Source of the DNA: Antedon mediterranea
Taxonomy: Eukaryota > Echinodermata > Crinoidea > Comatulida > Antedonidae
Assembly: GCF_964355755.1 (NCBI RefSeq)
Contig: NC_092675.1
Coordinates: forward strand, 2,638,312-2,702,311
Length of the DNA: 64,000 nt
Direction: 5' to 3'
Both the position numbers and the translations under genes were made by a program. Below, piece by piece: positions 27,401-42,400 of the stretch (position 1 is the first letter of the stretch; every line of letters starts with the position of its first letter). The notes below the pieces were generated by a model. The model did not search any database, was not told the DNA's origin, and saw nothing but the letters and a program-made list of their open reading frames with translations.

Positions 27401-30400
27401 TCAGAATACAACCAACCACCATACAATCTATTATCATACACAACTAGGCTAATAACCCACTCCAATCAAGATAGTTATCAGTATAAGACTGTTAAGGGAT
27501 TTTCCATGCAGACAGTTTTATAAAGATTACAAGAACACAATCATAAGGTAAGTGTGTCAAAGACTAGTGTTATGTACAGTAATACTTATTTGGATCAAGT
27601 TTTTATTTTATTAATGTATGTAATATCTGATTCAGTGTGCCACAAACTATCATAGCACAAACAAGGGGTTCTCGGATTAAGCACTATAAACTGGAGGTTC
27701 GGTGTACACATCTGGCTTGGGTGCTCAATGCATTTTTAAGAAGGGCTACCACGATGTGCTTGTACGGCTCAGGCCTGTCAAAAGGATGGGTGAAGGAGTT
27801 GTGATCTAGTCAGACATATTTACATTACATTGGCCATTACATAGCCAATGATAAGATAATATCTTCTTGGATATGATCATTTAATGGTGATAGCACCATC
27901 ATTTTCACACCATTGCAACTGTCTTCAATAGGGATAAAGTATATGAGAGCATTCAAGTTATAATGACAGTCAAGTTATAACCACAGTAGTCTGTCAGTAT
28001 ATGAAACTGAAAGATCTTCCTTCATTAATTAATTTATGTATATAAACTATGAAAAAGTTTTTTGATGATTTTGATATGCAATTTGTACAATAAGTCTGTA
28101 TATTTCATCCTTTAATGTAACTGGAATATGTAGAATGTTAATATGTGCATGAGTTTTTAATAATAAAATTTAGTACAGTGGCATATTACTTTACAACAGA
28201 CAATGCCGAATTACAATTTTTGATTATACTCTATCCACATACAGTTAAGAACATTTTGGAGAAACTTGATCTGTGTAGTGTGTGTTAAACTTAAACCGAC
28301 AAAAAATGAACAAATATTTTATACCATAGTCATTTAAATATGAATCAAGAGTTTTGAATGGTGTGTGTGGGTTGATATGCAGGCCAAAGTCAACTGTCTG
28401 TTAAGCAAAGATACTTTACAAATCCATTGCAATCAATTTATAAATTACCAATACTAAAAGTTCTTATATAATTCTATCTTTTTTTTTTGGAATAACTGAA
28501 TGAATAAAGCAACATTATAAAACTATTAATTGTTATACTTAGTTTATCGAGCTTTATTAGATAACATTAATATAATATTTTTTAGGTGATGAATCTATTC
28601 ATATCATTAGGTGTTTTATTTAATAGAAACATTATCAGATAAGCCTTAATTTATTATAATTATTTTTTATATATTGTACTGTATGCCTTCAATTATAATT
28701 CTAAATTGATGACCAATTTACAGTAACAGTTTGTATAGGTTGTAAGATAATGACATTAACAATGTTTTTTTTTATTTAGAAATCTCTCAATGGCAATGAT
28801 GGATCAAAAAATTGAAGAGTGTCAGCTAATACACTGCAGTTCATGTCAAGTGGAGTATGATCAAACTGACGACAGTCCAAAGTATCTGGCATGTTTCCAT
28901 TCCTTCTGTAACGAATGCATTGAGAAATCAGCCACTGACAAGAATACCTACAAGTGTCCTCTTAGTAGCTGTGGAAAGCATCAAGAGGTGCCACCAGAAG
29001 GCGTTAATGGTTTACCAGAAAATAAATTACCTCAGATATTGACCAAGATCAATAACCTTGTCAATGATATGTCAAAATGTCAGAAATGCGACGGTACTCA
29101 TAAGGCAGATTTCTGGTGTAAAGACTGCTCAATGTTCTACTGCAAGGATTGTAGTGAAGAGCATGGGACAAACGAGGAGCATGAAGTCATATCTTGTGGA
29201 AATCTAGCAAAAAAAATTGAAAACGGTGAACGTAACGTCCTGAATGGCAGCCACTACTGTTCAAAGCATGGAGAGAAGATACAGTCATTCTGCAAAAAGC
29301 GATCATGTAAAAAAGCAATCTGCAAATCTTGCGTCGAAGTCCATTCCCCAGCACATGGTCATGATGTAGTAGACCTTAAGAGAGAGGCTGACCAATGCCG
29401 GAAAGAGTTCCAGTGTGGTATACGTGACATGAAGGTATGCAGCAAGCAATGGACATCTTTAGAAAAGAATAAGTCAAAAGAGATCGAGCAGATTGAAATG
29501 ACCACAAATGAGGCTACGGAAAAAATACAGAAGTTCTTTGAAAGTGGTTACATCTTACTTAAAGAAAGAGAGCAAGCTGCTCTAAAAGAAGTTAGTAAAT
29601 ATGCCAAGGAAATGAAAGACTATGTGGAATTTCAAAATCAAAAAGCTTCTCAATTAAAAGAAAGTGCTAAGCAACTAGAAACCGTGGCTAGCAACGTTAT
29701 AATGTACACAGATGATAAAGACATTGTACAAATGAAGTCGAGAATGGTTAATGTAATGAATCATCTTAGTGTTCCACCGTTAAGTAGTCGAGTAATTGGA
29801 CCAAACATGATGAGTTTCAACAAGGCAGATAATGCTGAAGAAAGAGTATTAGGGTTCTTAAATGGTATTGGGCAAGTCAAGTTCAACTGTGCCGTTCCAT
29901 ACTTAAGTTATTGTGAAGACACTGTAGCATTTGAAGACTTTCCGTGTAAAATCAACGTACAAATGGTCGACTACATGGGAGAAAACTGTAAGCAAGGAGG
30001 AATGAACCTTACCGTTGTTGTCAAAGCACCAAAAACATCCACAGATGTACCTCATCGTGTTTATGATATGATGAATGGTTCATACGAGGTAAAGTTTGAT
30101 CCTAAAGATCCTGGAATATATGTTGCACATGTGATGCTTGATGGATTGCATGTTAAAAACAGTCCTCTTAGTATACCAACTTGCGAACTGAAAACAACTG
30201 TGCATCCTCAGGTGTGTAACAAACCATCAAAGGTGACATTAACAGCTGTTGATTCTAGTAGAAAAGCAAGACCAATGCAACCAAATCTACCAATACAAGC
30301 CGAATTAGACTGCCCTAATGGAGAAACAATTACATGCGACGTTGTACAGGAGAGTTCTAAGATCTACAACATACGATACATACCGACAGAATTAGGAGAG

Positions 30401-33400
30401 CACAAACTGTATGTTGGGATGAATAAGAAAGTTCTAGACTTCAATCCAATAATACTCAATGTCAAGCAGTACTTAGCAGTAGGACAGACCAACTGCAGTA
30501 ACCAGCTTAACAGGCCATCTGCCATTGCCATTGACAGCATCGGTAACATTTACGTATCGGACACATCAAAGAATAAACGCATTCAAAAATACAACATGGC
30601 TCATGAATGTATTGGTTCAATTGAAATGGATCTGGATGGTGACGCAAGCCTCGTGATTGATCAAGACGACAACCTCATAATCTTATTCAGAAGTTCTAAG
30701 ACTGTCAAGGTATTTGACTCTACAGGCAACTTGCAGAGTACGTTTACGATGGACATTATGAAGAAGCCAATAGGTTTAGAGGTAGATAGCAACAACCGTA
30801 TCTATATAACAGACTGTGTTGGCCATAAGGTGTACATTCTGGATTATTATGGCAAGATACTCAACGAGTTTGGTGGAAGAGGCAAAGAACCGGGTCAATT
30901 TGACACCCCTGTGGATGTCTGCTTGTACAATGATTTAATATACGTTTGTGATCGTTACAACAATCGAGTCCAGCAGCTTAATGAGGAGGGAGAATGTTTA
31001 AAAATATTCAACTGCTGTGAAAAGAGCTTTGATATGGCAGCAGCCATCACCATGACACATGAAGGACATCTTGTGGTTTACGATGCTGAGCAGACAATGG
31101 CAGCAGTATTGGATGTTGAGAGCAAAGAGGTCATAAAGGTTGTGCCTTGCTATGGTGATGTTGGTCAGTACCAATGGGAGAGCATCATTGTAAATAAAGA
31201 CAGTATGTTACTCAAGGTGTGTCCTTCTCAAAACTGTTTCCGAGTCTACAGAATGTAGATAATTTAAAATAATTATTAAAACAAGTGTGGTCATCATCAA
31301 TAAAAATAGAACATTGCCTGAGTTTGCCAATTTTAGAAAACTTGTGGTACTGTACATCTACTGGAGGTGTTCTTTTTGTCTACCTGCATGATCACATGAC
31401 AACAAATTGCTGTCTAATTGGGTGTTTTTATACTTCAGTTTTTGTCAAGGCGGTGCTGTTTAAAAAATGAACTATATAATGCATCCATATAAATAATAGA
31501 CAGTATAAATCAACAATTGTATTGTGTATGCAACAAGAGTTCATGGATATTTTTAAAGCCATTATAACATGTTGTTGATACAGCCACAATTATTTATTTT
31601 AAATTGATAAAAAGTAGTTAATTTAACTTAAAATATTATATTGTATCTATTTATCAATATATAATTATAATGTAATTAATTTTATTGTAAAATGTATACC
31701 TTAATTTTAAAATAGTTCATGAACCTTTAGTTTAATATTACAATTTTTAAAAACACAAAACCTTAAATATGCTATTTAATAAATTGTACATTTAATAAAT
31801 AATTTATTTTGACATCAATATGAAACAAATGTCAAATTTAATTGAAGAAAACAGCAGAGATGTTGTGGTAGTGTAGAGTAGTATTGTAGCTACCTCTAAA
31901 ATGCCTTTATTTATTAACAAAACAAACCTTAAAAATAAATGGAACGATCTAGATACTTCTGTGCTCATGACAAGGCTCCAGGACAATATTAATCTTTATA
32001 AAAGCTCACTATATTTGAATTTTGTAAATATGTAAATTATGAAAGTAACTTACCTTCTTCTCTGATAGCTACATTGTTTGTAGATTGCCATAGAAACAAT
32101 TTGGACACATCAAAAGGAGAGTAAGCCTGTGTGAGCAATATTTAAATTATTAAAACAAATTATCTAAAATGTTTTTAATAGTTTAAAATTACTATAAAAA
32201 GTGTATGTTTTAGATCTTCATATTGAAACTTTATGTAAATATTTATTTATATTATGAAGAATATTGTCGAATTCAATTAGAATAGTACTGTAGAATATGT
32301 TACTTATGTAACTATAATTTTAAACATGCGTTTCGTTTTGCGTTTTGTAAATTAGTAGTTGGTTTTTATTTGTATTTTTAATGTTTATTTAAATGAAAGA
32401 CAACAAACAAAAACTTTTTAAGTGTTTTTAAAGAATTATGTCTGAACACATACAGTACATACTATATTCCTTTTTTAATATTAAATTGTACGCATCAAAT
32501 AGAATTCTTCATTTTACGAATTAAAAATTGTATTGTTGTGATCAACTTAAAGGAACAATGTTCAATGATGATATTATAATAATAAAAATTTTGAAATATC
32601 ATAAATGTTTATAATGTTATGCCAAGTATATTTTACAATCAAAAATGTTACTATTACTATCTTATTGTGAAGATTATGTACCAGAAAATATTACAGATAA
32701 TTGATATAAATAAACATTTTAACTTGCAATATTGTTTGTAGTGTTTTAATAAAGGTATTCACTTTCGAAAAAACAATTGAACTAATAATTATTTCCTTTA
32801 ATATAAAAAATACAAAATAAATGGTTACATTTAACTAAAATCACTTCTTATGTTGAAAAATACTAATAATCATTTTGTTAGCAAATGTATTTTTAATTCA
32901 AGTTAGAACTACAGTGCCTGTATTGTTAATAACCAATAAAATATCAAACACACCTAAGGATACGCTTTAATAAAAATAAATTGCTATCAGGTAGTACAGA
33001 ATATTGAGAAAAAATTAATGTATGAGATGCAGCAGGTAGCACTGATCAATATGATTGATAAAACAAATATGATGGCAAACCAAACACTTAAAAACATGAT
33101 TATTCAAACATGTTTCATCAGTGAAAACATCATTTTATTATTAATTTCATTTGCATATAATATACATAGAACATTGAGTCATTCTGCACAGCTGGCGTGT
33201 TGTGAAAAACTATAGGTAGACACTGCCATTGGAGTAAAAAAAATTCTTGATAATAACAAAATCATATTTACATTGTGCTTTACTGGTCATTAATATTTTA
33301 GGACAGTTTAAATTCATACTGTATTATTTAGTAAAGACAAACTCACCTGAAGTAAATCATAGACAGACACATCTTGTACAGGGACGCCATCAACATGATT

Positions 33401-36400
33401 TGGAAAGAGAGTGGAATGAAGAGTGCGGTAAGGCTTAAGTGAATTCTCTAAAACTTTAGCATCTACCTTCCAGAGAGATTCATCTGCGACCACAGGACCA
33501 GTCATTGCCTGGGAAATCAATAAATATTTTAAGAAAGCACTATGAATACAATTTCTAAAATTCTACAGACTTACGAGATAATCATAATTGGCATCATAAC
33601 GGCTGTCAAACTTTGCCTAGCTAGTTAGTTGGTGGATGGTGAAGAATAGGCAATTTCGTCAATGCACAAACTTTACATAACGTACCATAAATGATGTACA
33701 TTATTATAACAATTATAAATCCTAATAATCTAAAAAGTTTTCCGAATGAAGCATCATGTATTAACTATTCAAGAAGCAGTAACCTATTCTCCACAAAGAG
33801 GAATATAACTTGAACAATATAAACATTCATTTAACAACCCCATACATAAATGGTACGGTCCACAAATGTTCTTAATCATGCATAATCCCAACATATGTAA
33901 ATAATAAATTAGTTTATAAAATGTAAGCATGTTAAAGTATGGAGAGCAATGTATTGACATTGTTCTTCATCTACTTCAACATGTTAATTAATGTTTGCCA
34001 TCTTTGACACTGGACTGCAGATGGGTAACTGCTAGTTCAGAAACACTAATGGCAAAGAGGGAGCAAGTGACCAGAGTAGGCATCTAAGCATATCAAACTA
34101 GTGTGATGTGCCTAAATATGGTAGTGCTAACAAGTTTTTTAAATTTCTGAATGGACATGGTTACCTGCTCAAGTGTACCAGGAGCATACATTAGAGTTGC
34201 CATGGCAGCCAATGGCCTATCAGCTCCTAGTAATGACATCACACTTGGTTGAAATGATGACATGAACACTCTGGAGCATGCAAGACTAGTTTGAAACATG
34301 TAACTTGGATCTGTAGTGAAGCAAAAATTATAAAGTGGATATCTATTTGTGTTTATTTTTGTCATGTGCATGCTGTTAGAGGGAATTCTATGTTTCAATT
34401 AGAGGGCCTTAAACTGAACCAAAACTAATACATATAAAGTAGTATTATTGATTGTATAATATTTTTAATCAATGAATTGGAAAACTACGTCTTAATTTTA
34501 AACTAGTACAGTTTTTCTTTTTTTAAATAAAGACTTATATCAAATACAGTTATTTTATCAGTAATATTAGTAGTAATATATTCAACAATCAATACTTAAA
34601 TTATGTTGAACTATGATACCTGATAGATATTTTCCAACCCATCTGAAGTGCAGCATCATGTGTAACCATGGGCATTCCTCAATGGGTAAATCTAATTCTG
34701 TGACATCATCAACTGTTTGACAAAGACTGTAAAAAACAGGATCAAAAAATGATAATGGTAAATGGTCTACACTATCAAACTAGTTTGACAGAAGAAATAT
34801 GGTAGTGATATGAAATCATATGTAAATCATATTGTGGCAAAATGTAAAATGTATGGGAATAACCTATGAATCGGGTTGAATTTCAGACAGGTATTGACGA
34901 TACAAAATTCATGTCACATGCCTACAGTAGCCACTAAACGTTGTTTAATCGATTTTCAACAATGAAAGTTGAGACTAGAAAGATACATTGGGTTCTTTAA
35001 TGTGCACACATGCCAGAAAAGTGTACATTGGACCACTAGTTTTAAGTCCTTATCAGATAAGACTTGTTCTACCACCAGAACGATGGTCGAGGAGAGTCTT
35101 AAACATGTGTAAATTGTCTGACTATGGCTTGTGACACCACTTCCTTAACCACTCGGCCACTCAAGCATTTAACAGATAACCACAAAGTACCAAATAACTA
35201 CTACTAATTAAAAATTAAAACTTACTCCATATTATCAAGGAATTCATAAAGAACTGAACAGAGATTTCTTTTAACACAGAACGAGACAAACTGGTTACAG
35301 AAGTCTGTCATGTCAACTTGCATTCTTCCCATACTGAGTGGATGTGGTAGTGATATCACACGGTAAATTCTGCTCAAGCGTTTCAGAAGCTTATCAAAGT
35401 CCTGGATCTCGTTAGAACTAAACACTCCACGTCTACGAAGAATTTAAATAGAAATTGTTAGTGTATCAAAAACAAAGTGGATTGTCTACAAAAATACTTT
35501 TTGGTTTTGTTTTTTTCTTTGTATAATGAAATCTGCATGGTTTATCACTTTTGTTTGATATGGATATCAGAAATAATAAATGAATGGACTGACAGACAGA
35601 CAGAGCAAAATAATGCACAAACAAATGAATGAATAAAAAATAATTATTATACTAACGTTGCAAGTTCATCTAAAATCCAATCTTTCATGAAATCAGGTGT
35701 TAGTTCCAACTGGTTAGCAACACAGGTTTCTAGTGGATGTTTGATAGGCATTTCCAAGGCAGTATCTTCTTCAGCCAATGGGAAGCTAGCTTTTATCCAA
35801 TTCTGGATTTGTTTCCAATCAGCACGTGATGTTAGAAACTCCCATGCAGACACCATAGAGATGTGCTCTTCTGGAATGAGATCTGGAACTAAGACAAAAT
35901 GTAAAAAATAGTAAATTAAAATATTACAAAAAGAGTTAGATTTTTTTTAAATAGAAATTTAGTTTAAACTGCGATTTTAATAATGAAACAACACACGTGC
36001 ATACCAACCTGTACAATCCAGCTGAATGATTCTTTCAAATAAGATCCTTTCTCTTGTTTTCTTGTCCCAGAGTTGGACACACTCCAGTGGAAGGTGGGTG
36101 TGATCATGGTCCTCGAGGGAAGCATCCACCGCCAGTGAAGATTGTGGTGGTTCGTCATCATCAACACCTTCTAGTGATATGCTGATGACTGCCATTGGTT
36201 CCTTCCAATGTCTGAAACAAAAATCACATGAGAACTATTGAATCCACTAGACAACTACTACTATTACTACTAATTAAACTACTGTAAGTAAATTATTAAA
36301 CAATTGAAATATCAAGACAGTGCTGGGTATGATCAATAGCATTATAACAGCTAATCGATTGGGCGCTTTTAACCATTTTAATTTTCTTGTAAAAAATCTG

Positions 36401-39400
36401 AGGGCTCTAATGATGACAAAGAAAAATGATTAGTTGCTGTAGTTATTTAATAACTTACTCAGTTTGTCTTTCAATTGATTTAAGAGTGGCCTCTTCAAAA
36501 CTATGTTTTGGGTAAAGTTTCTCAAAATGTCTTATAAATTCAATTGCTGATTCTTCTTCCGCATTGAATTCACCCATTTTCTGCAGCTCACAAATCTGCA
36601 AAATGAAGATAAACTACCTGTTTACACATACAGTATGCTAACACAATTATAGCCAAACACAGTTTAAGAGGACACCTTCATGACCAAACAAAGTGCCTCA
36701 AAGGATGGATTCTACTTATAACACAGTCAGTTTATCCTATGAATAACCATATTTATCCACACAGATGGTAATTACATACAACTTTTATAAACTTATTGTG
36801 TTTAAATTTTCAAAATGAACTACAGATGTGAAACAACAATAAACCAGGCAATAAAAGTAGTAGTTATACATCTTTTGAAAACTAGCACTTGAACTTTAGA
36901 AGGATGCTTAATCAAACAAGGAACTTACATATTAGGCAATTATTCCCACAGAGTATTAAGTATACAACTATGTTTTAATGAAAACATAAAGCTTTACACA
37001 GATGCTTATTTAAACAGGGAACTTAAACAGGCAATTATTGACACAGTACTGATCACGCAATGTTTAAATTACAACCTGAAACCGATTAAACATTCTAATT
37101 TGCTTAAATAATTGTTACAAATACCTATACCTATAGAAACTGAAATACTGTATTTATAAAATCGATATCTCTTGTAATTGTGAGGTACCGTAGCACTTTG
37201 TTTGAGTGCATAGTAATTGAAAAGGAACTCACCAAAAAATCTCTGACAATTCTATTTGTAGTCTGCATACACATTTGTTTCAACTCAACTTTCACATTGA
37301 AGCCCTATGAAAATAAAGCATACACAGAAATCTTACAGATGCTATCTTCCTTATCAATACAGGGAGGTATACCTCTATGATCAGTGTATCTGTATATATT
37401 ATTATTTATGATATTAATTAAGATATTTTAATTTGATAAATAATTTCTATACTACACAGAAATGAAAGTGAAAGCAGTTGGGTAATGTTAATGTATTAGA
37501 TTATTTATACAGCTCTGTCTACACTATCAAACTATATTGAGAAAACTGTGCCTAAATACGGTAGTGATATGGCCAAATATGGTAGTGATATGACATCATC
37601 ATGTCCATATATAGGCACAACACATTTTGTTGTCAAATAAAGTTTGATAGTATAGACAGAGCTTTAGAGAGTTTTTACGGTTGACTGTTATTTGCTATTT
37701 CATGCATTCATACAAATGGGGTATCAACATGATCAGAATTATACTGGGAAGGTTTTAAATTACATTTGAAAACACTAACTAATTTACAACAATACTTTTA
37801 TCTGGGTCTCCATGGTTAAATAAAGTTGAATTGAGGTTGAACTACTCAGTGGGTAAAGAAAACTTGTTTTTAATATATAAACAAATCAACATATTTATGT
37901 AATGTTGCTCATGCTAACTGTTTCTTATTGACATTCAACTTTGTTTTGTCAAAATGTGGTTTAGTCTAATAATTTGCACTCGCATTGTCTAGGGTTGTTT
38001 AAAACTGAGAGTTGTTAAATTAACTATAGAGGATACTATGCGGTGATCCATATCAAAGAGTGCCAAAATATCAAGATTGTAACATCTTTTTATACTACAG
38101 TATTTGTATCATACAAATCCAAATAAATATCTTTTATTTCATCTATGCATGGCAAACTAACCATATTTGAAAGAATCCTCGAAGCTTTATTCAAATCACC
38201 GTTAATCAACGATCTTATCACCATTGATCGGCCAATCTGAATAAGTTCATTCATACTATTGCTAGTAGTAACTGATTCATTGTCGCTATGCTTGTCTGCA
38301 CTACTGTTACTAGATGCATCAGTTTCCATAACAACCTGCTGATCCATTGTTTGGTAGAGGTAAGCTTGTGCGAGAGGTAAACATGATTCAAGAATTGCCG
38401 ATTCAACAACATCCTGTGAAAATTTATTAAAAGTAAAAGGTTCAGCGACCATGGTAACTTTTCACAGTTCCGGATCACTCTCATCATCATAAAAGGGGTA
38501 TAAGACTCACTTGATACTCTTCTCAAAATAGCTTATACAAAACTCTGCATATTAGGCCTTTTTTTAACAGATTGCATGATTTCATTTGTTTGAAATGGAT
38601 ATTGGTAAATTCATCCAATTCTACTTCTCAATTCAATTGTTACATTGATATGAAAACATTAATATTATCAATTGATAAAATAAATGTCTAACTTTTTTGG
38701 ACATAGTCTTGAAGTTGTTTAGTTCTTCACACTCTGTTTGATCCTTGCACCAATAGTAACCTTTGAACTCTTTGTCTAAAAGAAAACAATTTTAGAATAA
38801 CAAATCATTATTACCTCAGGTTATATTTTTTCTCTGAGATATTTGTCAGCAGGATTGTATCAAACTAAAAGACGGATCTTTACCAACCAGGATCCCAATT
38901 CTGTACCACTTTTTCTCTTATTAAAAGAGAGAGTAGCGCTTAACAATTGAAAAGTAAAGACTTTTTGACTTTCCTTTTCTACAGCACATGTAAATCATAC
39001 ATTTATTGTTTACTTTGAATGTTGATCCAACATTGAAACTAATAAATCTGCTATACCTGTTTGTGGAAGAACATCACTCTTAGTCCGAGTACACCAAGAC
39101 GGCGAATCTTTTAAAAATCCACGCAAGTCACATGTATATCTCATCAGTTTCTGGGATGTAGCTTTGATGTCGTGAACTCTGTCAATCATGTTCTCATCCA
39201 TTTCAAGAGCTTTTTGAGTGTCCCATGTATTTTGAATAAGACGGTTGACAAAGGTCAAAGTTAAATGAACAAGTTGATCAGAGTATTGTTTAGATTGCGA
39301 TTCACTCATATTTTCTCTAATTGATGCTAATAACAAACCAAGAGCATCCCATAATTCCTCAGTATCAGTGTTGATGCTTTGTTCACTTTCAACTACCTGA

Positions 39401-42400
39401 CTGAAAACTAAAGAAAAAGCCATATTTACATTATTGTGGCAGGGGTAAAATTCAAGCTTATTTTAAAATACTATGTTGAACATACAGTTAATTTCTTGAA
39501 TTTAGTGTCGAAGGAAAAGAGTAAATGATTTATCCAAAAAATAAGTGGATTTTGAAAAATCAGAGATGAGAAAGTGTTGAGTTAAGTATTAAGAAAGCTT
39601 ATGGTAAATCACTTTAGAAAACCATCAGAGAAATGGCAGTCAAGTATAAAAAAATGCTCATGGCTAAAGAAGATAACAGATTAAAAGTAAAAGAAAGTTA
39701 AAAGATGACAAGAAAAAAAAAATAAACTAACCGCCTTCTCTGCATTTAAGGAAGAATGCTATAGTGTCCAGTTGTCTATGCTTAAGGCCTACCTCTAATG
39801 CATGTATTGGGATTGAACAGTGAGCCCAGTTGTTACTTTGGCAAAGCCTCTCAGCTAATGTAGCACTCTCGTAAGTCATAACCTAAAGAAAAATAAAAAC
39901 ATATAAATCTGAAATTTAAAAATAAAAAAGAGGGGTGTAGTCTCTGAATGAGGGTTGGCCAAATATATTAGTTTTTTATCCCTTGTTTCACAGGAAAGTT
40001 TTTATACAAAGTATTGTGAAATGAAATTGGTTTATACCTTGTTGATAAGATATTCTTGGTCCACACCCACAGCAATAGCTGATATAGTATTTGATGTAAT
40101 CAACAATGGGCTCTGCCCATCTAAACATGGTGTAGATACAAATGTAGGTTCTGAAAAACTGAATATAGATAGATTATTGTTTTATTAAATTTTAAACCTA
40201 AAACATGATGTCAATCATACTGCTTACTGCACGCTTTCTTAACAGTTCAGTCACTCAACTTGAAAGAAGGTACCTTACCTTATACACTGTTGTATATTGG
40301 TTTGAAGGTCAACAAGCAACATCATTCCATGACCTTTACCCTTAAACCATAACATTGTAGTTTCTATAGCAGCTGACAACTTTCGCAGTTCAGAATGTCG
40401 ACATGCTTTTGGTATTTTCAAAATGAAAGATCCATGTCTGGAATCTTTGTTGGGAATTGAGTCAGAGTCTTGTGAGGAACTTGATGAGTGTCTACTTCTT
40501 CTTATTGAGTTATCTTGTCTGTCCGATGTTTGTCTTTGAAATATTTTCTTATTAAATCCAGATATTTTTACATCTTTCTCTTTCAATGGAGTACTGAATT
40601 CATCTTTATAATTGCACTTTGAAGTATAAAACCAATGATGAGAAGTATTGCATAATGGTGACGTTCCAACGCCTTTGATTTCACCTTTGACCTGCAACTT
40701 GCTGTTGAGTCTTTCAACCTGACTTTTCCACCCTCTGCTGGTAGATTTTGACTTTCTGTAGAAGTCAAAATCATCTTCATCTGCATCCTTCTCTGGAATA
40801 AACGAAGCAACTTCTTCTATAGAATGTATGTGATTTGGAAAATGCTGAAAGTAATCATCTAAGTAAACATGATGGAGTGCAAATTTGGTACCAGTGAAGT
40901 AAATGAGAAGATGCTGTAGATTGGAGGAAATGGCTAGGTAGGTTGCTTTGCAGCTCTGTGAGAGAACTCCAATACCTTGGTAAACTAACTTCCAATAGTC
41001 AATTAACTTAACAACTGCAATGTGACGACTCTGAGTTAGTGAATATATAGCTGAAATAGAAACATTCAAGAAAATAAACAGTATTTATGAAAAAACAAAG
41101 ATCTTCATTTACAACTGGTGCATCATATAGAAAGTGTAACATTCATTTATCATTTTAAAAAAATACAATGGATGAGGTTAATCGTTCATGTAATCTTAAT
41201 TCTTAAAGGCATGGTTGTAAATGCATGTATAAATCTATTCTATCGGCATAGTTAATTGTGCCGATAGTCAATAGTAAGTGTGGCACATTCAATAATGCCT
41301 CTAATGTATTTTTTTTTAATGTCAACTATCCCACAAGAAAAGATAGATTTCTGATTGAATAAAAAACATGCATAGTTGACTGTGCTATTAGAACAGTTGA
41401 CTGTGCTATTAGAACAGTTGACTCTGCTATTTAGAATTAAAACAGTTGACTGTGCAAATAGCTAATTTCAAATACAATATTGTAAAGGATACAGATTATC
41501 CCGCTTTCTTCAAGAATAAAGAGGAAATCTTTCTGTACAATAGAATCAGCAATAGAATCTTTTGATAAAAACTCTTTTACTTGGAAGCTTCTGGTGATGT
41601 CAACTGAGCTGGAAGAGTTCAACTTCAATGTCACCACAACATCCTGGATTAAAAGAACTGGATCTCCGTTGAGTTGAAGAATACAAGTTGATGGGTTACT
41701 TGAGAGATCTGCAAAAACACATATTCAATCATTTTAATTAAAAGTTACTATCAGACAATGTTCACACCCGATTTCCAGTGCTGTATCTCCACATACTATC
41801 TACTATATTTCCAAAGTATCATACAGTAGGTATATTTGGTAATACAGCATGTCATTTATATCACATGTGGTGCCTGTATCATGTAGTTTAAGGGTTAGGT
41901 TACTACTCGGTAGTATTATTAATAAATCAATTGACTGTGTTTTTTACCACTATATTTATCTTTAATATTGGTGAGTGCTTCGACCAAACGCCATTGTCCT
42001 TCCTGATTAACAACTCCTCCTTCCCCTGACAGTTGAATGCTCCATTCATTTATACATTTTAACTTGGAATTATATGTGCGGAATCCTAAGCATTCCTCCA
42101 GATGATTGTAATCACGACTCCATGAGAAACTAAAAATAAACCAAAAAATATACAAAAATAAAAATTGTTTATTATTGATACCATTACTGCCACTGGGTAA
42201 TTGTATGTCTATCTATGTAGGGATTTGGGTCATTATGGGTCATCATGGGTCATCATTGGGTCTGTAATTTAATAGGCCCTACCCATGATTTATTTGTTAT
42301 AACTCACTAATAAATGATGTAAGGCGCACCTAATAGGCCCTAACGTTCAGAAAAAATGTAATACAGACAATATTAATTAATAATTAATATTATTTAAGCC

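Larger units (their letters stand above)
23770..27480. other. SPG11 intron 18, distal part: mostly featureless AT-rich DNA
   Basis: No coding exon fits the phase constraint between SPG11 exons 18 and 19. Apart from the tRNA-like site, the 80-bp minisatellite and the SINE fragment listed separately, I see only AT-rich sequence and probable LINE tails, for example AATAAAGATTCTGTACCAC near 24045. Confidence 0.5.

Noticed and set aside
28857-30549. Short frames inside the TRIM-NHL gene on other frames
   Set aside because: Shadows of the 822-codon frame.
40151-40152. Acceptor AG nearer to SPG11 exon 5 coding sequence
   Set aside because: Using it leaves an AG+AA junction that breaks frame with exon 4; the AG eight bases upstream restores it.
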